This document shows, piece by piece, positions 1 to 9,637 of a stretch of 64,000 nucleotides of DNA; the stretch's first letter is position 1; the number at the start of each line of letters is the position of its first letter. Source of the DNA: Candidatus Nitrotoga sp. HW29 (GTDB taxonomy: Bacteria; Pseudomonadota; Gammaproteobacteria; Burkholderiales; Gallionellaceae); NCBI RefSeq assembly GCF_924101635.2, contig NZ_CAKMAA020000013.1:1-64000 (forward strand), in the 5' to 3' direction. Under the pieces are notes generated by a model, which did not search any database, was not told the origin of the DNA, and saw only the letters and a program-made list of their open reading frames with translations. Made by a program: the position numbers and the translations under genes.

Positions 1-30
1 CCAGCTCTCCACCTAAATTCTCTTACAAAA

Positions 31-55
31 GTTGCACTTCAGAGTTGAATCCGCC
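31..55. repeat. IS30-like terminal inverted repeat (solitary end)
   Basis: Read on the minus strand, the segment starts GGCGGATTCAA and ends GAAGTGCAAC, the general form of IS30-family ends as I remember them. Its outer edge at 55 abuts the point where homology to the IS1595-type transposase begins, so an IS30-like element probably lies to the left, outside the window, and inserted into that transposase. A near match in the opposite orientation lies at 56963-56987. The family assignment is inferred from the end sequence only. Confidence 0.45.
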
Positions 56-872
56 AACCCATCACAGTAGTTTTGTTCGCGATAATCGGCAGCACTGGCA
101 GTGCCAAGCGTGCCGACATCAGACGACGGTCATCGCTGGAACGATCTTTCAAGCGACGAAACTTCCGCTGACGCTCTGGTTTCTGGCGATGCACTTGCTG
201 ACTCAGGCGAAAAACAATGTTGCCGCGCTGGAACTCATGCGCCATCTGGGCGTGAGCTACAAGACCGCCTGGCTGATGAAGCTCAAGCTGCTGCAAGTCA
301 TGACTGAGCGCGAATCCTCCCGCGTCCTCGAAGGGCGAGTCGAAATTGACGATTTCTACTTGGGCGGCGAGCGTTTGGGTAAGCGCGGTCGAGGTTCCGA
401 AAACAAGGTCTCCTTCGTTGCTGCTGTGCAGACCACAGAGGACGGCAAGCCAGTCGTCGCTTGCTTCACCCGCATCCCATTCACCAAGAAAGCCGTCGAA
501 GCCTGGGCCAAGAAAGCGCTGACGCCTTCTGCCCAAGTGCTGTCCGACGGGTTGGGATGTTTTCGGGGCGTCGCTGCCAGCGGCGCTACGCACACTGCTA
601 TTGCCATGAGCGGCGGCACCGGCCGGGAAGCGGCGCAACACCCGGCATTCCGCGCCGTGAATACCGTGCTGGGCAACCTGAAGACAGCCATTAATGGAAC
701 CTACCATGCTTTTGACTTCCGTAAATATGCGGGCCATTATCTATCCGAGGTTCAGTACCGTTTCAACCGTCGCTTCGATCTTGGCACCATCCTCAAACGC
801 CTGGTTCGCGCTGCAGCAACTACCACCCCATGCCCTGAAATTACTATACGCGCGGCTGAGGTATGTAACTAA
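45..872 (+). pseudogene. IS1595-family (ISXO2-like) transposase, 5' truncated
   Basis: The reading frame carries the ISXO2-like DDE transposase signature. It has the second half of the N-terminal zinc ribbon (WQCQACRHQTTVIAGTIF), then LLTQAKNNVAALEL, an acidic motif EIDDFYLGGER, a second Asp in VLSDGLGCF, and the C-terminal YLSEVQYRFNRRFD block. The first CxxC half of the zinc ribbon is missing. The frame is open to the window edge through sequence that looks like an IS30 end (31-55), so the TTG at 45 is not a real start. The C-terminus is close to family length. The element is judged a dead copy, beheaded by a second insertion and itself interrupting the downstream phospholipase-D-like gene. 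Confidence 0.8.
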
Positions 873-887
873 TCAGGTAAATTTATC

Positions 888-1772
888 GTGTTGTTAAAAA
901 ATAACCAGCCGCAGGCAGTTTGGACGGGTTCGACGAATATCACAGATGGCGGCATCTTCGGGCATTCGAATGTTGGTCATGTGGTGAATGATATGAGTGT
1001 TGCGAGCAGCTATCATGATTACTGGAAATTGCTTGCAGTTGATCCTAAATTTCCCTTGTCGCGCCCCGGTGTGGAAGCGTTGACGCCGACGCCTGTCCCT
1101 GGCAGCTCACCAAGGCAAGCAACCAGCGTGCTTTTTAGCCCCCGCTCTGGTGTGAAACTGCTCTCATGGTATGCCGAACAGGCCGTTGCTGCGCAATCCA
1201 TGCTTTGCATGACCTTTGCTTTCGGTATCAACAAGGCTTTTGTTCCCGTATTTGATACGCCCTTTGGCGGGTTGCGTTATGCCTTGCTTGATAATGATGG
1301 CAATCGGCCCGAACCAGAAGCAGAAGTATTACGGCTACGGAAGTTGCCCTTTAATCGTTTTGCGGTCGGCAGCCTGATTCGTGTTAATTGTTTTGATAAG
1401 TGGCTAAAGGAAGGATTGAGTAGATTGAATTCGCATGTGCCGTATATTCATACGAAATTCATGCTGATCGATCCGTTGGGGTCGAATCCAATTGTGATCT
1501 CAGGATCGGCGAATTTCTCGGATCCCTCGACTAATGCCAACGACGAAAACATGCTGGTGATTCAAGGTGATACGACGGTGGCAGACATCTATCTGACGGA
1601 ATTCTTCCGTCTCTGGAATCACTATGCATTTCGCGAGTGGTTGGCAAAAAATCAAGGCAATCCCAACGTGACACCGCAGTTTCTGAAGGTGGACGATACT
1701 TGGCGGAATATTTATTTCGGTAACACTGAACAATCACGACAAAGAGTATTGTTCTCCGGCGCAACCAGCTAG
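888..1772 (+). pseudogene. Phospholipase D-like protein, 5' truncated
   Basis: The frame encodes the C-terminal part of a two-domain PLD-superfamily protein. It opens at KFIV and VWTGSTNIT, which is the tail of the first HxK motif block. A complete second catalytic motif follows, HTKFMLID (His188, Lys190, Asp195 counting from the GTG at 888), with GSANF downstream. The His of the first HxK motif is absent: the frame runs back only to about 879, where the transposase element ends. PLD-family phosphodiesterases need both HKD motifs in the active site, so this remnant is presumably inactive. No ribosome binding site precedes the GTG. The 3' end looks intact. Confidence 0.8.
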
Positions 1773-1900
1773 CGTAGTGCTTCGTTTATTGCTACCAGAT
1801 GTGGCTTGAGGCTGTTAACTTATTAAACTCGGAGCAAGGCTTTGAAGACAAATTAGGCAAAGAATTTATTTGTCTTCCCTCGAACTCTAAATATGCCGTC

Positions 1901-2914
1901 CTAATCGCAGTTTGTGTAATTGCCCTTTTTGCAATCGCGTGCCAATTTTTGCGCTTCAGTGATTTGGGGCGGTGTCATGTGTTGAGCCGCTTTATTAAGA
2001 TTTTCCTGTGCGGCACTGTAACCATTGGTTATTGCGAGATCAAACCACATATATGCGCGAACATAATCTTGTGTAACGCCTTGACCGCGGTCATAACTTA
2101 AGCCAAGACTATTTTGTGCGGTCGCATGGCCTTGCTTGGCCGCCAAACGAAACCACTTTACCGCTTCCTGATAGTCCTGGTTAATGCCCTGTTTGTTGGC
2201 ATAGCTTAAGCCAAGATAATATTGTGCTTTTGCATGGCCTTGTTCGGCCGCCAAGCGAAACCACTTGATCGCTTCCTGCGTGTCTTGGGTAACGCCCTGG
2301 CCGTTGCCATAGCTTACGCCAAGATTAAATTGTGCTTTCGCATAGCCTTGCTTGGCCGCCAGCTGAAACCATTTCACAGCTTCCTGATAATTTTGCGCTA
2401 CAATTTTTCCATCAAGATAGATTCCACCAAGGATGTATTGTGCGACTATATCGCCCTGCTCGGCAGCTAAACGAAACCACTTGATCGCTTCCTCAAAATT
2501 CTGTACTACGCCCTGCCCGTTGGCATAGCTTAGGCCAAGATTGAACTGTGCTTTTACATGTTTCTGTTCAGCCGCCAAGCGAAACCACTTTACCGTTTCC
2601 TGGTAGTCCTGAGTAACCCCTTGGCCATTGCCGTAACTTAATCCCAGATTAAATTGTGCATTTGCAAGTCCTTGTTGGGCAGCCAGACGAAACCACTTTA
2701 CCGCTTCCCGACTGTCTTGTGGAACGCCGTCTCCGTAGAGAAATATTTCACCAAGGTCGTTTTGTGCCGTTGCATCACCGCGTTCGGCAGCCAAGCGCAA
2801 GGTTTCTTTAACGTGCGCATACTTCCCTTCTGCTTTGCCCTCTTCAGGATGTGCTTTGGCTGGGCCACTGCTCATTGCCAATATTACCGTTAAATAAAAA
2901 ACCCATTTTTTCAT
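1901..2914 (-). CDS. Sel1-repeat (TPR-like) secreted protein
   Basis: The protein has 337 residues. A signal peptide (about residues 1-21, ending AKA) is followed by about seven Sel1-like repeats of 36 residues, roughly residues 47-300, each with the pattern AxAQxxLGxxYxxGxGVxQDxxEAxKWFRLAAxQG. A short Cys-containing tail (ARDCKKGNYTNCD) follows. Sel1 repeats form alpha-alpha superhelices that act as protein-interaction scaffolds, and the signal peptide points to the periplasm. The ATG is preceded by AGGGG. The repeats are also similar at DNA level. The gene stands alone between the damaged PLD gene and the divergent c-di-GMP gene. No specific partner can be named. Confidence 0.9.
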   Translation of the reverse strand: MKKWVFYLTVILAMSSGPAKAHPEEGKAEGKYAHVKETLRLAAERGDATAQNDLGEIFLYGDGVPQDSREAVKWFRLAAQQGLANAQFNLGLSYGNGQGVTQDYQETVKWFRLAAEQKHVKAQFNLGLSYANGQGVVQNFEEAIKWFRLAAEQGDIVAQYILGGIYLDGKIVAQNYQEAVKWFQLAAKQGYAKAQFNLGVSYGNGQGVTQDTQEAIKWFRLAAEQGHAKAQYYLGLSYANKQGINQDYQEAVKWFRLAAKQGHATAQNSLGLSYDRGQGVTQDYVRAYMWFDLAITNGYSAAQENLNKAAQHMTPPQITEAQKLARDCKKGNYTNCD

Positions 2915-3158
2915 TGAATTCCCCTGAGATTACTTCGCACTGTGTACGAAAAGCCCGTCTTTATTACCTACTGTCCATCAAACTAAAGTTGCTTACCTCT
3001 TGATCATTATAATGGCATTCCACTTGCTTCTCATCCAAGATTTGCTGTTTCATTGCGGCCCACGGTGTTTGTCATCTATGATGTTTAAATACTTTATAAC
3101 AGCATTGCACTTACCTATCATCAGCTTTACCGTAGCGCAGAATTGGGCATAAATACCG

Positions 3159-3195
3159 AATGTTTTTGCTGCATCTCGAAATTGAATCCGCGTCA
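3159..3195. repeat. Dispersed motif resembling a degenerate IS30-like end
   Basis: The segment contains AATGTTTTTGC, then ATTGAATCCGCG. It closely resembles 7913-7945, which has the same AATGTTTTTGC and TGAATCCGCG blocks with a similar spacer. Both lie upstream of a plus-strand gene (3257 and 8044). The core also resembles the two IS30-like ends at 31-55 and 56963-56987. The motif could be decayed insertion-sequence ends or a shared regulatory element. Confidence 0.35.
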
Positions 3196-3256
3196 AAATC
3201 TATGCGCTGGTTAATTTTTTACAAGATGCGCGATGCACTCAGAAGGAATGAACACA

Positions 3257-6200
3257 ATGACAGTTTTCAAGAACAATTTGCCACGATTTTCGAATCACCT
3301 TTGGGTGACACTGGGCATGCTCGTTGTTTTTGCTATAACCTTTGCCGTTTATGCTTACGCAGAAAAGGAAATCGGACGTGCTAATGAGTTGCGGCAGCGG
3401 TCTTTTCTGCTGGCTGATGAATTGCGCCAGTCGTCTGATGATCTTACAGGGATGGTTCGTACCTATGTGGTGATCGGAGACCCGGTCTATAAACAACACT
3501 TTCAAGAAATCATAGATATCCAGGAGGGCAGAAGACCTCGTCCAATTGACTACCATAACGTCTACTGGGATATCGTACTGCACGATGACCAGCGTCCGCG
3601 GCCGCCAGGACTGGCGGTTCCTTTGCTGGAGTTGATACGCGGGGCTGGTTTTACTAAAGAAGAGTGCGCCAAACTAGCGGAGGCAAAAGCCAAATCGGAT
3701 ATGCTCACACGCACTGAATTTGCTGCAATGAAACTGATCGAATCAACCAGCCCGGTGACCGAGGCGAATCGCACCAGGGCAATTGCGATGTTGTATGACG
3801 AGGCTTACCACCAAGCCAAGGTCAGCATCATGCGGCCGATCAGTCAGTTTCAAAAAATGGCCGATAAACGTACCTTGGAGGCCGTGCATGCCGCTGAAAC
3901 TTACGCTACTCAGATACGTTCGATCTTTATTCTGTTGGGCATGTTGCTGGCATTTCTATTATGGAAACTGCAACGGAATCTACATACGACTCTGGGCGGC
4001 TCAGTGAACGAGCTGCATACGCGTATCGCCCACTTGGGTAGTGGAAATTTTTCATCCGTCATCACGGTCGCTAAAGGTATGGAAAACAGCGTGCTGGACT
4101 GGCTGTCGGAAACACAAATCAGTCTGGCCAGGATTGACGCTCAGCGTAAGGAAGCCGAAGCAAAAAATCAACGCTTGACCAAGCTTTACGCCGCTTTGAG
4201 CAAGTGTAACCAGGCCATCGTGCGCTGTACCAGCGAGACGGAGTTATTCACGCAGGTTTGTCGCGTGGTAGTGAATTTTGGTGGCATGGATATGGCATGG
4301 GTAGGTGTACTTGAAGAACAGGGTGGCTATATCAAGCCAGTCGCATCCTTTGGTAGCGGTGTGGAATATCTGAAAGGATTACAGATTTCAGTGACAGCCC
4401 ATGAACTATACGGACGCGGACCGACCAGCTCGGCATTCCGCGAAAACTTGCCGTTTTGGTGTCAAAATTTTCAGCATGACCCGATTACTACGCAGTGGCA
4501 TAAGCACGGTGCACGGTTTGGATGGGCGTCATCTGCCGCGTTGCCGCTGCATTGCAATGGTGAAGTCATCGGGGTTTTAACACTCTATACCGATGTGGAC
4601 AATGCCTTTGACGAAAATGTGCGTAACCTGCTGGTGGGAATGGCGATGGACATAGACTATGCGCTGAAAAGTTTCGGGCATGAGGCGCAACGTAAGCGGG
4701 CAGAAGAGGCGTTGCGGGAAAGCGAACAGCGCTTGCGCACCATTATCGAGACGGAGCCGGAATGCATCAAGGTTTTGGATTGCGGCGGTCGAATTTTGGA
4801 AATGAATGTTATGGGCCTCGCCATGCTTGAAGCAGACTCCATAGAAGAGGTGCAACATCGTAAACTTGTAGATTTTATTCTTTCCGAGTATCACGAAGCT
4901 TTTCTCGCCATGCATAAGCGTGTGATGGATGGTGAAAATTGCTTTTTTGAATTCGAAGTCAAAGGCATCAAAGGAACGCAGCGCTGGCTTGAAACCCATG
5001 CCGCGCCATTAAGTAATGCAGACGGCACAGTTACGATGTTGCTGGGTATTACCAGAGATATCACCGCGCGCAAGGAAGCCGAGAAGCGCATTCAATACCT
5101 GGCGCATTTCGACTCGCTCACCGGATTACCGAACCGTGTTCAGCTGAACAATCACGCTAAATATGTCATTAGTTTGGCGCAGCGGAGTCAAGTACCAGTG
5201 ACGTTGATGTTTCTCGATCTTGATCACTTCAAGGATATTAACGATACGCTCGGTCACAGTGTGGGTGATGCTTTGCTGGTGGAGTTGGCCAAACGGTTGC
5301 GTTTGGTTTTACGCGAAGAAGATATGGTGTCGCGCCTCGGAGGGGACGAATTTATCTTTTTATTATACGGTGTTGATGTGCATGAAGCGCCTTTGGTGGC
5401 GCAGAAACTGCTGGATGTCATTGCTGTACCCTGCCAAATAGAACAGTATGATCTGAACGTAACCGGTTCGATTGGTATTGCTCTTTATCCAGGCGACGGT
5501 ATAGATCTGGAGACGCTTTCTAAAAGCGCCGATTCCGCCATGTATCGTGCCAAGCACGAGGGGCGTCATGGCTATCGTTTCTTTACGGCTGAAATGCAAG
5601 TTCGTGCGGCACGCCATCTTAAATTGGTTAATGCGTTGCGCCAGGCATTGGAACGTAATCAACTACAAATATACTACCAGCCTCAGGTTTCTATGCAGGG
5701 TGGAAGTATTATCGGAGCGGAAGCTCTGCTGCACTGGACTCATCCCGCGTTGGGCTCAGTTTCGCCATCAGAATTTATTCCCTCCGCAGAAGAAAGTGGG
5801 CTAATTATGCCGATTGGTGAGTGGGTGTTGAGGCATGCGGTGCGACAGGCAAAATCGTGGATGCGGAATGGTCTGGCTCCGTTGGTCATGGCGGTGAATC
5901 TTTCTGCAGTTCAGTTCCGTCATCCCGATTTGCCTAATTTGATCACGCGTATCCTCGACGAAGAGGGATTGCCGCCAGAATATCTGGAGCTGGAGTTAAC
6001 CGAGGGTGTTGCGATGCATGATCCACAAAATGCGATTGCCGTGATGAACAAGCTGTACGAGCGTGGCGTCCGTATGTCGATCGATGATTTCGGTACCGGT
6101 TATTCCTCATTGAGTCATCTTAAAAAATTCAAGGTATACAAGCTCAAGATTGATCAATCTTTTGTGCGTGATATCAGTACCGATCCGGAAGACAGGGCGA

Positions 6201-6382
6201 TCGTTAGTGCCGTTATAAACATGGCAAAGAGTCTTGGTCTGCAAACCATCGCTGAAGGAGTGGAAACGATGGGGCAACTGGCATTTCTGCGTGAACAGGG
6301 GTGCGATGAGATGCAGGGTTATTATTATTGCAAGCCATTGCCGGCCGACGAATTTGAGGAATTTGTTCGATTAAAAACCTGA
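3257..6382 (+). CDS. GAF-PAS-GGDEF-EAL c-di-GMP enzyme, membrane anchored
   Basis: A 1041-residue signalling protein that probably makes and/or degrades cyclic di-GMP. In order: membrane segment (about 14-36), an extracytoplasmic sensor region, a second membrane segment (about 218-236), a short linker, GAF (about 325-465), PAS/PAC (about 490-610), GGDEF and EAL. GGDEF at residues 695-699 is intact (RLGGDEF). EAL at 822-824 is also intact, with the downstream ELTEG, IDDFGTGYSSL and AEGVE motifs that supply metal ligands and catalytic residues. ATGs occur at 3233, 3248 and 3257; AGAAGGA at 3241-3247 sits 9 nt before 3257, which is preferred. Which activity dominates cannot be read from the sequence. 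Confidence 0.93.
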   Translation: MTVFKNNLPRFSNHLWVTLGMLVVFAITFAVYAYAEKEIGRANELRQRSFLLADELRQSSDDLTGMVRTYVVIGDPVYKQHFQEIIDIQEGRRPRPIDYHNVYWDIVLHDDQRPRPPGLAVPLLELIRGAGFTKEECAKLAEAKAKSDMLTRTEFAAMKLIESTSPVTEANRTRAIAMLYDEAYHQAKVSIMRPISQFQKMADKRTLEAVHAAETYATQIRSIFILLGMLLAFLLWKLQRNLHTTLGGSVNELHTRIAHLGSGNFSSVITVAKGMENSVLDWLSETQISLARIDAQRKEAEAKNQRLTKLYAALSKCNQAIVRCTSETELFTQVCRVVVNFGGMDMAWVGVLEEQGGYIKPVASFGSGVEYLKGLQISVTAHELYGRGPTSSAFRENLPFWCQNFQHDPITTQWHKHGARFGWASSAALPLHCNGEVIGVLTLYTDVDNAFDENVRNLLVGMAMDIDYALKSFGHEAQRKRAEEALRESEQRLRTIIETEPECIKVLDCGGRILEMNVMGLAMLEADSIEEVQHRKLVDFILSEYHEAFLAMHKRVMDGENCFFEFEVKGIKGTQRWLETHAAPLSNADGTVTMLLGITRDITARKEAEKRIQYLAHFDSLTGLPNRVQLNNHAKYVISLAQRSQVPVTLMFLDLDHFKDINDTLGHSVGDALLVELAKRLRLVLREEDMVSRLGGDEFIFLLYGVDVHEAPLVAQKLLDVIAVPCQIEQYDLNVTGSIGIALYPGDGIDLETLSKSADSAMYRAKHEGRHGYRFFTAEMQVRAARHLKLVNALRQALERNQLQIYYQPQVSMQGGSIIGAEALLHWTHPALGSVSPSEFIPSAEESGLIMPIGEWVLRHAVRQAKSWMRNGLAPLVMAVNLSAVQFRHPDLPNLITRILDEEGLPPEYLELELTEGVAMHDPQNAIAVMNKLYERGVRMSIDDFGTGYSSLSHLKKFKVYKLKIDQSFVRDISTDPEDRAIVSAVINMAKSLGLQTIAEGVETMGQLAFLREQGCDEMQGYYYCKPLPADEFEEFVRLKT

Positions 6383-6505
6383 AATAATCAAGTCTGATTT
6401 GTTGGTTAACACAGCAATGGGATACGACGTATTCATACGTCAGTTCTTCTATGAAGAAGCGGTATTGAAGTAATGAGATCGTGTTTTTTGCCTGGTTGCA
6501 TTGAT

Positions 6506-6904
6506 TTACATTCGGGTTGCGATCGCAATGAGCCAGTAACGCGCGAATTTTCCTATTGCCATGAATAACGCAGCGTGCCAAGGATTGAGCCTTAACCATC
6601 CCGCAGCAAGGCACAGCGCATCACCCAGTAATGGTACCCAAGCGAGCAGTAATGCAGGCGTGCCGTAGCGCTGTATTTTCTCCACATGCTTGAGCTTATG
6701 GGTTTGCGGTAGCAATCGTCCCATACCGAATGACACCATCCCACCGAGCGTATTGCCGAGCGTGCTGAGCAAAAGCGCAGGCCAAAATGATTCCGGGTAT
6801 ATTTTTAGCACGCTGATCAGTACAATTTCAGAACCACCAGGCAGTAGGGTGGCGGCAAGAAAGCTGCTAATGAAAAGCGATAACAGACTGGTAGATTCAG
6901 TCAT
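6506..6904 (-). CDS. YqaA-family small membrane protein
   Basis: A 132-residue integral membrane protein with the YqaA pattern, a short relative of the DedA/SNARE-associated membrane family. It has an N-terminal hydrophobic helix with LAATLLPGGSE, a glycine-rich GNTLGGMVSFGMGR segment, an LLAWVPLLGDALCLAAGWLR block, and a final helix (GKFARYWLIAIATRM). The length matches the family. The function is not established; DedA relatives act in lipid flipping and envelope homeostasis. It stands alone, convergent with the c-di-GMP gene. Confidence 0.85.
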   Translation of the reverse strand: MTESTSLLSLFISSFLAATLLPGGSEIVLISVLKIYPESFWPALLLSTLGNTLGGMVSFGMGRLLPQTHKLKHVEKIQRYGTPALLLAWVPLLGDALCLAAGWLRLNPWHAALFMAIGKFARYWLIAIATRM

Positions 6905-6965
6905 GTCCAGAAAATGGGTGGCTTGCCAAAACCACCCTCCCCACTAAAAGTGAATGACAAGCCGA

Positions 6966-7781
6966 TTAAAATTTGATTGCCGAAAAAATCTTTTTTGCCA
7001 GATTCCCCGTTGCTTCCAGCGGGTTTGCGCGAATCGCTTTTTCTTGCTCGGCCATCATCACAAACAAGCCGTCCATTGCTTTGCGGGTAATGTAATCATC
7101 CATCTTGGTATCGCGTTTGTCTACCAATCCAAACTGCACCCCTTTTTCAGCGAATTGATCATAGGTCTCTGCAAGCTTCACTTTCTGTATTGAAGTTGCC
7201 ACGACAGGTTTAAATTTTCCGGCCAGTGCAGCTTCTGTGTTTTTGCGGAAATATTGCGTGGCGGCGTCACTGCCTCCCGTGAGTATGCTTTTGGCATCGT
7301 CCACAGTCATTTTATTGACTGCCCCGACTAACAGATCTTTTGCTTCAGGAACCGCTGTTTCGGCGGCCCGATTTATAGAGGTCGTCAAGTCGTCAGCGTA
7401 CTTTCCCATGCCAAACTTACGCAATAAGCTATCTGCTTTTTGCAGACTTTCCGGCAGCGGAATGCGCACTTTGTTGTTACCAAGATAACCGTTCTCTTTG
7501 GAAAGGCTGGCAACGGCAGTTTCGGCACCTTGAATAAGGGCTTGCTTCAAGCTACTAACCTGATCATTGTTGCTAAAGTTGGCCAAATTTGTTGCAGATT
7601 TTAGCGTTTCCGTGGTTGCAGGTGTGCTGCTAGAGGCCGCAGGTGTTGAGTTTTGTGGGGTAGGTTTTCCCAAACTGCCAAGTTCTTTGTTGATTAAATC
7701 ACCAAAATCAATGGCGTGAGCATAGCTAGCAGTCAGGGTAATAGAGACAAATAGAATACTTTGGATCATATGTCGAGGCAT
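6966..7781 (-). CDS. DUF4197 family periplasmic protein
   Basis: A 271-residue protein with an N-terminal signal peptide (cleavage likely after SYAHA, near residue 23). A low-complexity Ser/Thr/Pro/Ala linker (about 35-60) precedes a helical domain with the DUF4197 pattern: SSLKQALIQGAETAV, GYLGNNKVRIPLPE, ALLxGGSDAATQYFRKNT and an MDDYITRKAMDGLFVMMAEQE block near the C-terminus. The function of the family is unknown. It is monocistronic, convergent with the YqaA gene and divergent from the HerA-like ATPase across about 260 bp. Confidence 0.88.
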   Translation of the reverse strand: MPRHMIQSILFVSITLTASYAHAIDFGDLINKELGSLGKPTPQNSTPAASSSTPATTETLKSATNLANFSNNDQVSSLKQALIQGAETAVASLSKENGYLGNNKVRIPLPESLQKADSLLRKFGMGKYADDLTTSINRAAETAVPEAKDLLVGAVNKMTVDDAKSILTGGSDAATQYFRKNTEAALAGKFKPVVATSIQKVKLAETYDQFAEKGVQFGLVDKRDTKMDDYITRKAMDGLFVMMAEQEKAIRANPLEATGNLAKKIFSAIKF

Positions 7782-7912
7782 GATGATGTTTCTCCTGTAA
7801 GAGTTAGCTTCAAGGTTTATATGTAACTATTGTAAAGTTTTTGGGAAGTACGCAGATATAGTATCGAGCATATTATTACAATGTGGTAATAAGTGTGTGG
7901 GTGAGAATGCAT

Positions 7913-7945
7913 AATGTTTTTGCATTGTGGAACTGAATCCGCGTT
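7913..7945. repeat. Second copy of the AATGTTTTTGC...TGAATCCGCG motif
   Basis: Partner of 3159-3195, in the same orientation, about 100 nt upstream of the HerA-like gene. The minus-strand reading begins CGCGGATTCAG, like the IS30-like ends elsewhere in the window. It may be either a decayed IS terminus or a regulatory element. Confidence 0.35.
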
Positions 7946-8043
7946 ATTATTTTTTGCCTGATTAATCTGCATTAGTGTATTTATGTACTATTCGTAGCCT
8001 GCTACATTTTTGTGCAGAACTATCCAATCAACTCGGAGCCAAT

Positions 8044-9555
8044 ATGAGTGAACCGCTGCTGATCGCTAAAAATAACAAGCAAGAACTTTTTTTACTGCCG
8101 CAAATGGCCAATCGCCACGGGCTGATAACAGGTGCGACAGGAACGGGTAAGACTGTCACCCTGCAAACATTGGCGGAATCCTTCAGCCGTATTGGCGTGC
8201 CAGTATTTCTTTCCGATATCAAGGGAGATTTATCCGGCTTGAGCAAGGTTGGTGGCAACAATCAAAAAGTTACCGAAAGAGTCACGCAGCTCAATCTGGA
8301 AAATTTTGCACATCGCGCTTATCCGGTAACGTTCTGGGATGTATTCGGAATCATGGGCCATCCACTGCGTGCCACTATCTCTGATATGGGGCCGATGCTC
8401 ATCGGGCGTATGTTGAATTTGAATGAAGTGCAGCAGGGCGTGCTGGCGTTAGTGTTTAAAGTCGCAGATGACAATGGGTTGTTATTACTTGATTTGAAGG
8501 ATCTGCGCGCGATGTTGCAGAACGTGGGTGACAATGCCGCAGATTTTACTACTGAATACGGCAACATCTCCACCGCCAGCATCGGTGCGATTCAGCGCGG
8601 CTTGCTGCAAATTGAAACGCAAGGCGGCGAAAGCTTTTTTGGTGAACCGATGCTCAATATTACCGACCTGATGCAGACCGATGCTAACGGCTACGGCATG
8701 ATTAACATCCTGGCCGCCGATAAATTGATGTCTTCGCCCAAAGTGTATTCCACTATGCTACTGTGGTTGCTTTCCGAATTATTCGAGCATCTGTCCGAAG
8801 CGGGTGATCTCGTCAAGCCTCGGCTGGTATTCTTCTTTGACGAAGCACATTTACTGTTTAATGATGCCCCTGCAGCCCTGCTTGATAAAATCGAACAAGT
8901 AGTACGCCTGATTCGTTCCAAAGGCGTGGGGATATATTTCATCACGCAAAACCCGGCAGATGTGCCGGACAAGGTGCTGGGTCAGCTTGGCAATCGTGTG
9001 CAGCACGCGTTACGTGCGTTTAGCCCGCGCGACCAGAAGGCTGTGAAGGCAGCAGCTGAAACCATGCATGACAATCCCGATCTGGATGAAGAAGTCATCA
9101 TTACTACGCTGGGCGTAGGCGAAGCGCTCGTTTCATGTCTGGACGAAAAAGGCCGCCCGGGTATTGTTGAATGTGCATTGATTGTTCCGCCACAGGCTCA
9201 AATCGGTCCGATTAATGACGCTGAACGTAAAGTTGTTATTCAAGATTCGTTGCTTGTGGGCCACTATGAAAAGGCAGTGGATCGCGAATCGGCTTACGAA
9301 ATCATCAAGAAACGCGCCAGCAATAAACCTGCTGAAGGCACAACCGCACAAACTGCTGACTCAACTCAAGAAGGGACGAGTGGTGACGGTGGATTTGGCG
9401 GGATGTTGGGAAGTATATTTGGAGGTGGCATCTCAAGAGGTCGTGAAGGCGTGGGTGAAGCGTTTGCCAAGAGTGCTGCCCGTGCCATTGGCTCATCAGT
9501 CGGGCGGCAAATTATTCGTGGGGTACTGGGTTCGCTCTTGGGCGGTAAACGGTAG
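8044..9555 (+). CDS. HerA-like / DUF853 ATPase (YjgR type)
   Basis: A 503-residue P-loop ATPase of the DUF853 family. Walker A is GATGTGKT in the first 40 residues, followed by [14 protein letters not shown], typical of the family. Walker B is [12 protein letters not shown] in the middle, with a sensor-like [13 protein letters not shown] and an arginine-rich [12 protein letters not shown]. The C-terminus is glycine-rich and low in complexity. HerA/FtsK-type ATPases move DNA or proteins, but the role of this subgroup is undetermined. The ATG at 8044 is chosen because CGGAG lies 6-10 nt upstream and the family begins with MSEPLLIA; the frame is open further 5' without family similarity. Confidence 0.9.
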   Translation: MSEPLLIAKNNKQELFLLPQMANRHGLITGATGTGKTVTLQTLAESFSRIGVPVFLSDIKGDLSGLSKVGGNNQKVTERVTQLNLENFAHRAYPVTFWDVFGIMGHPLRATISDMGPMLIGRMLNLNEVQQGVLALVFKVADDNGLLLLDLKDLRAMLQNVGDNAADFTTEYGNISTASIGAIQRGLLQIETQGGESFFGEPMLNITDLMQTDANGYGMINILAADKLMSSPKVYSTMLLWLLSELFEHLSEAGDLVKPRLVFFFDEAHLLFNDAPAALLDKIEQVVRLIRSKGVGIYFITQNPADVPDKVLGQLGNRVQHALRAFSPRDQKAVKAAAETMHDNPDLDEEVIITTLGVGEALVSCLDEKGRPGIVECALIVPPQAQIGPINDAERKVVIQDSLLVGHYEKAVDRESAYEIIKKRASNKPAEGTTAQTADSTQEGTSGDGGFGGMLGSIFGGGISRGREGVGEAFAKSAARAIGSSVGRQIIRGVLGSLLGGKR

Positions 9556-9602
9556 GGCCATCGTCAAGTAGTTTTGGATCGTTTTTATGACGAAGTAAAG
9601 AA

Positions 9603-9637
9603 GGACGTATTTAATTTTAGATACGCCCTGATTTTTT
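9603..9637 (+). terminator. Possible intrinsic terminator between convergent genes
   Basis: An imperfect stem (GGACGTAT with ATACGCC, one bulge) is followed by a run of six T residues at 9632-9637. It would end transcription of the HerA-like gene and overlaps the 3' end of lpdA. The weak stem keeps confidence low. Confidence 0.35.

Noticed and set aside
1799-2101. 100-codon plus-strand frame
   Set aside because: It overlaps the end of the Sel1 gene on the other strand and has no ribosome site or family.
3233-3256. Upstream ATGs of the c-di-GMP gene
   Set aside because: The ribosome site overlaps them or has no spacing; 3257 has the correct spacing.
6426-6441. Hairpin GACGTA-TTCA-TACGTC after the c-di-GMP gene
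   Set aside because: Short AT-rich 6-bp stem without a T-run; not convincing as a terminator.
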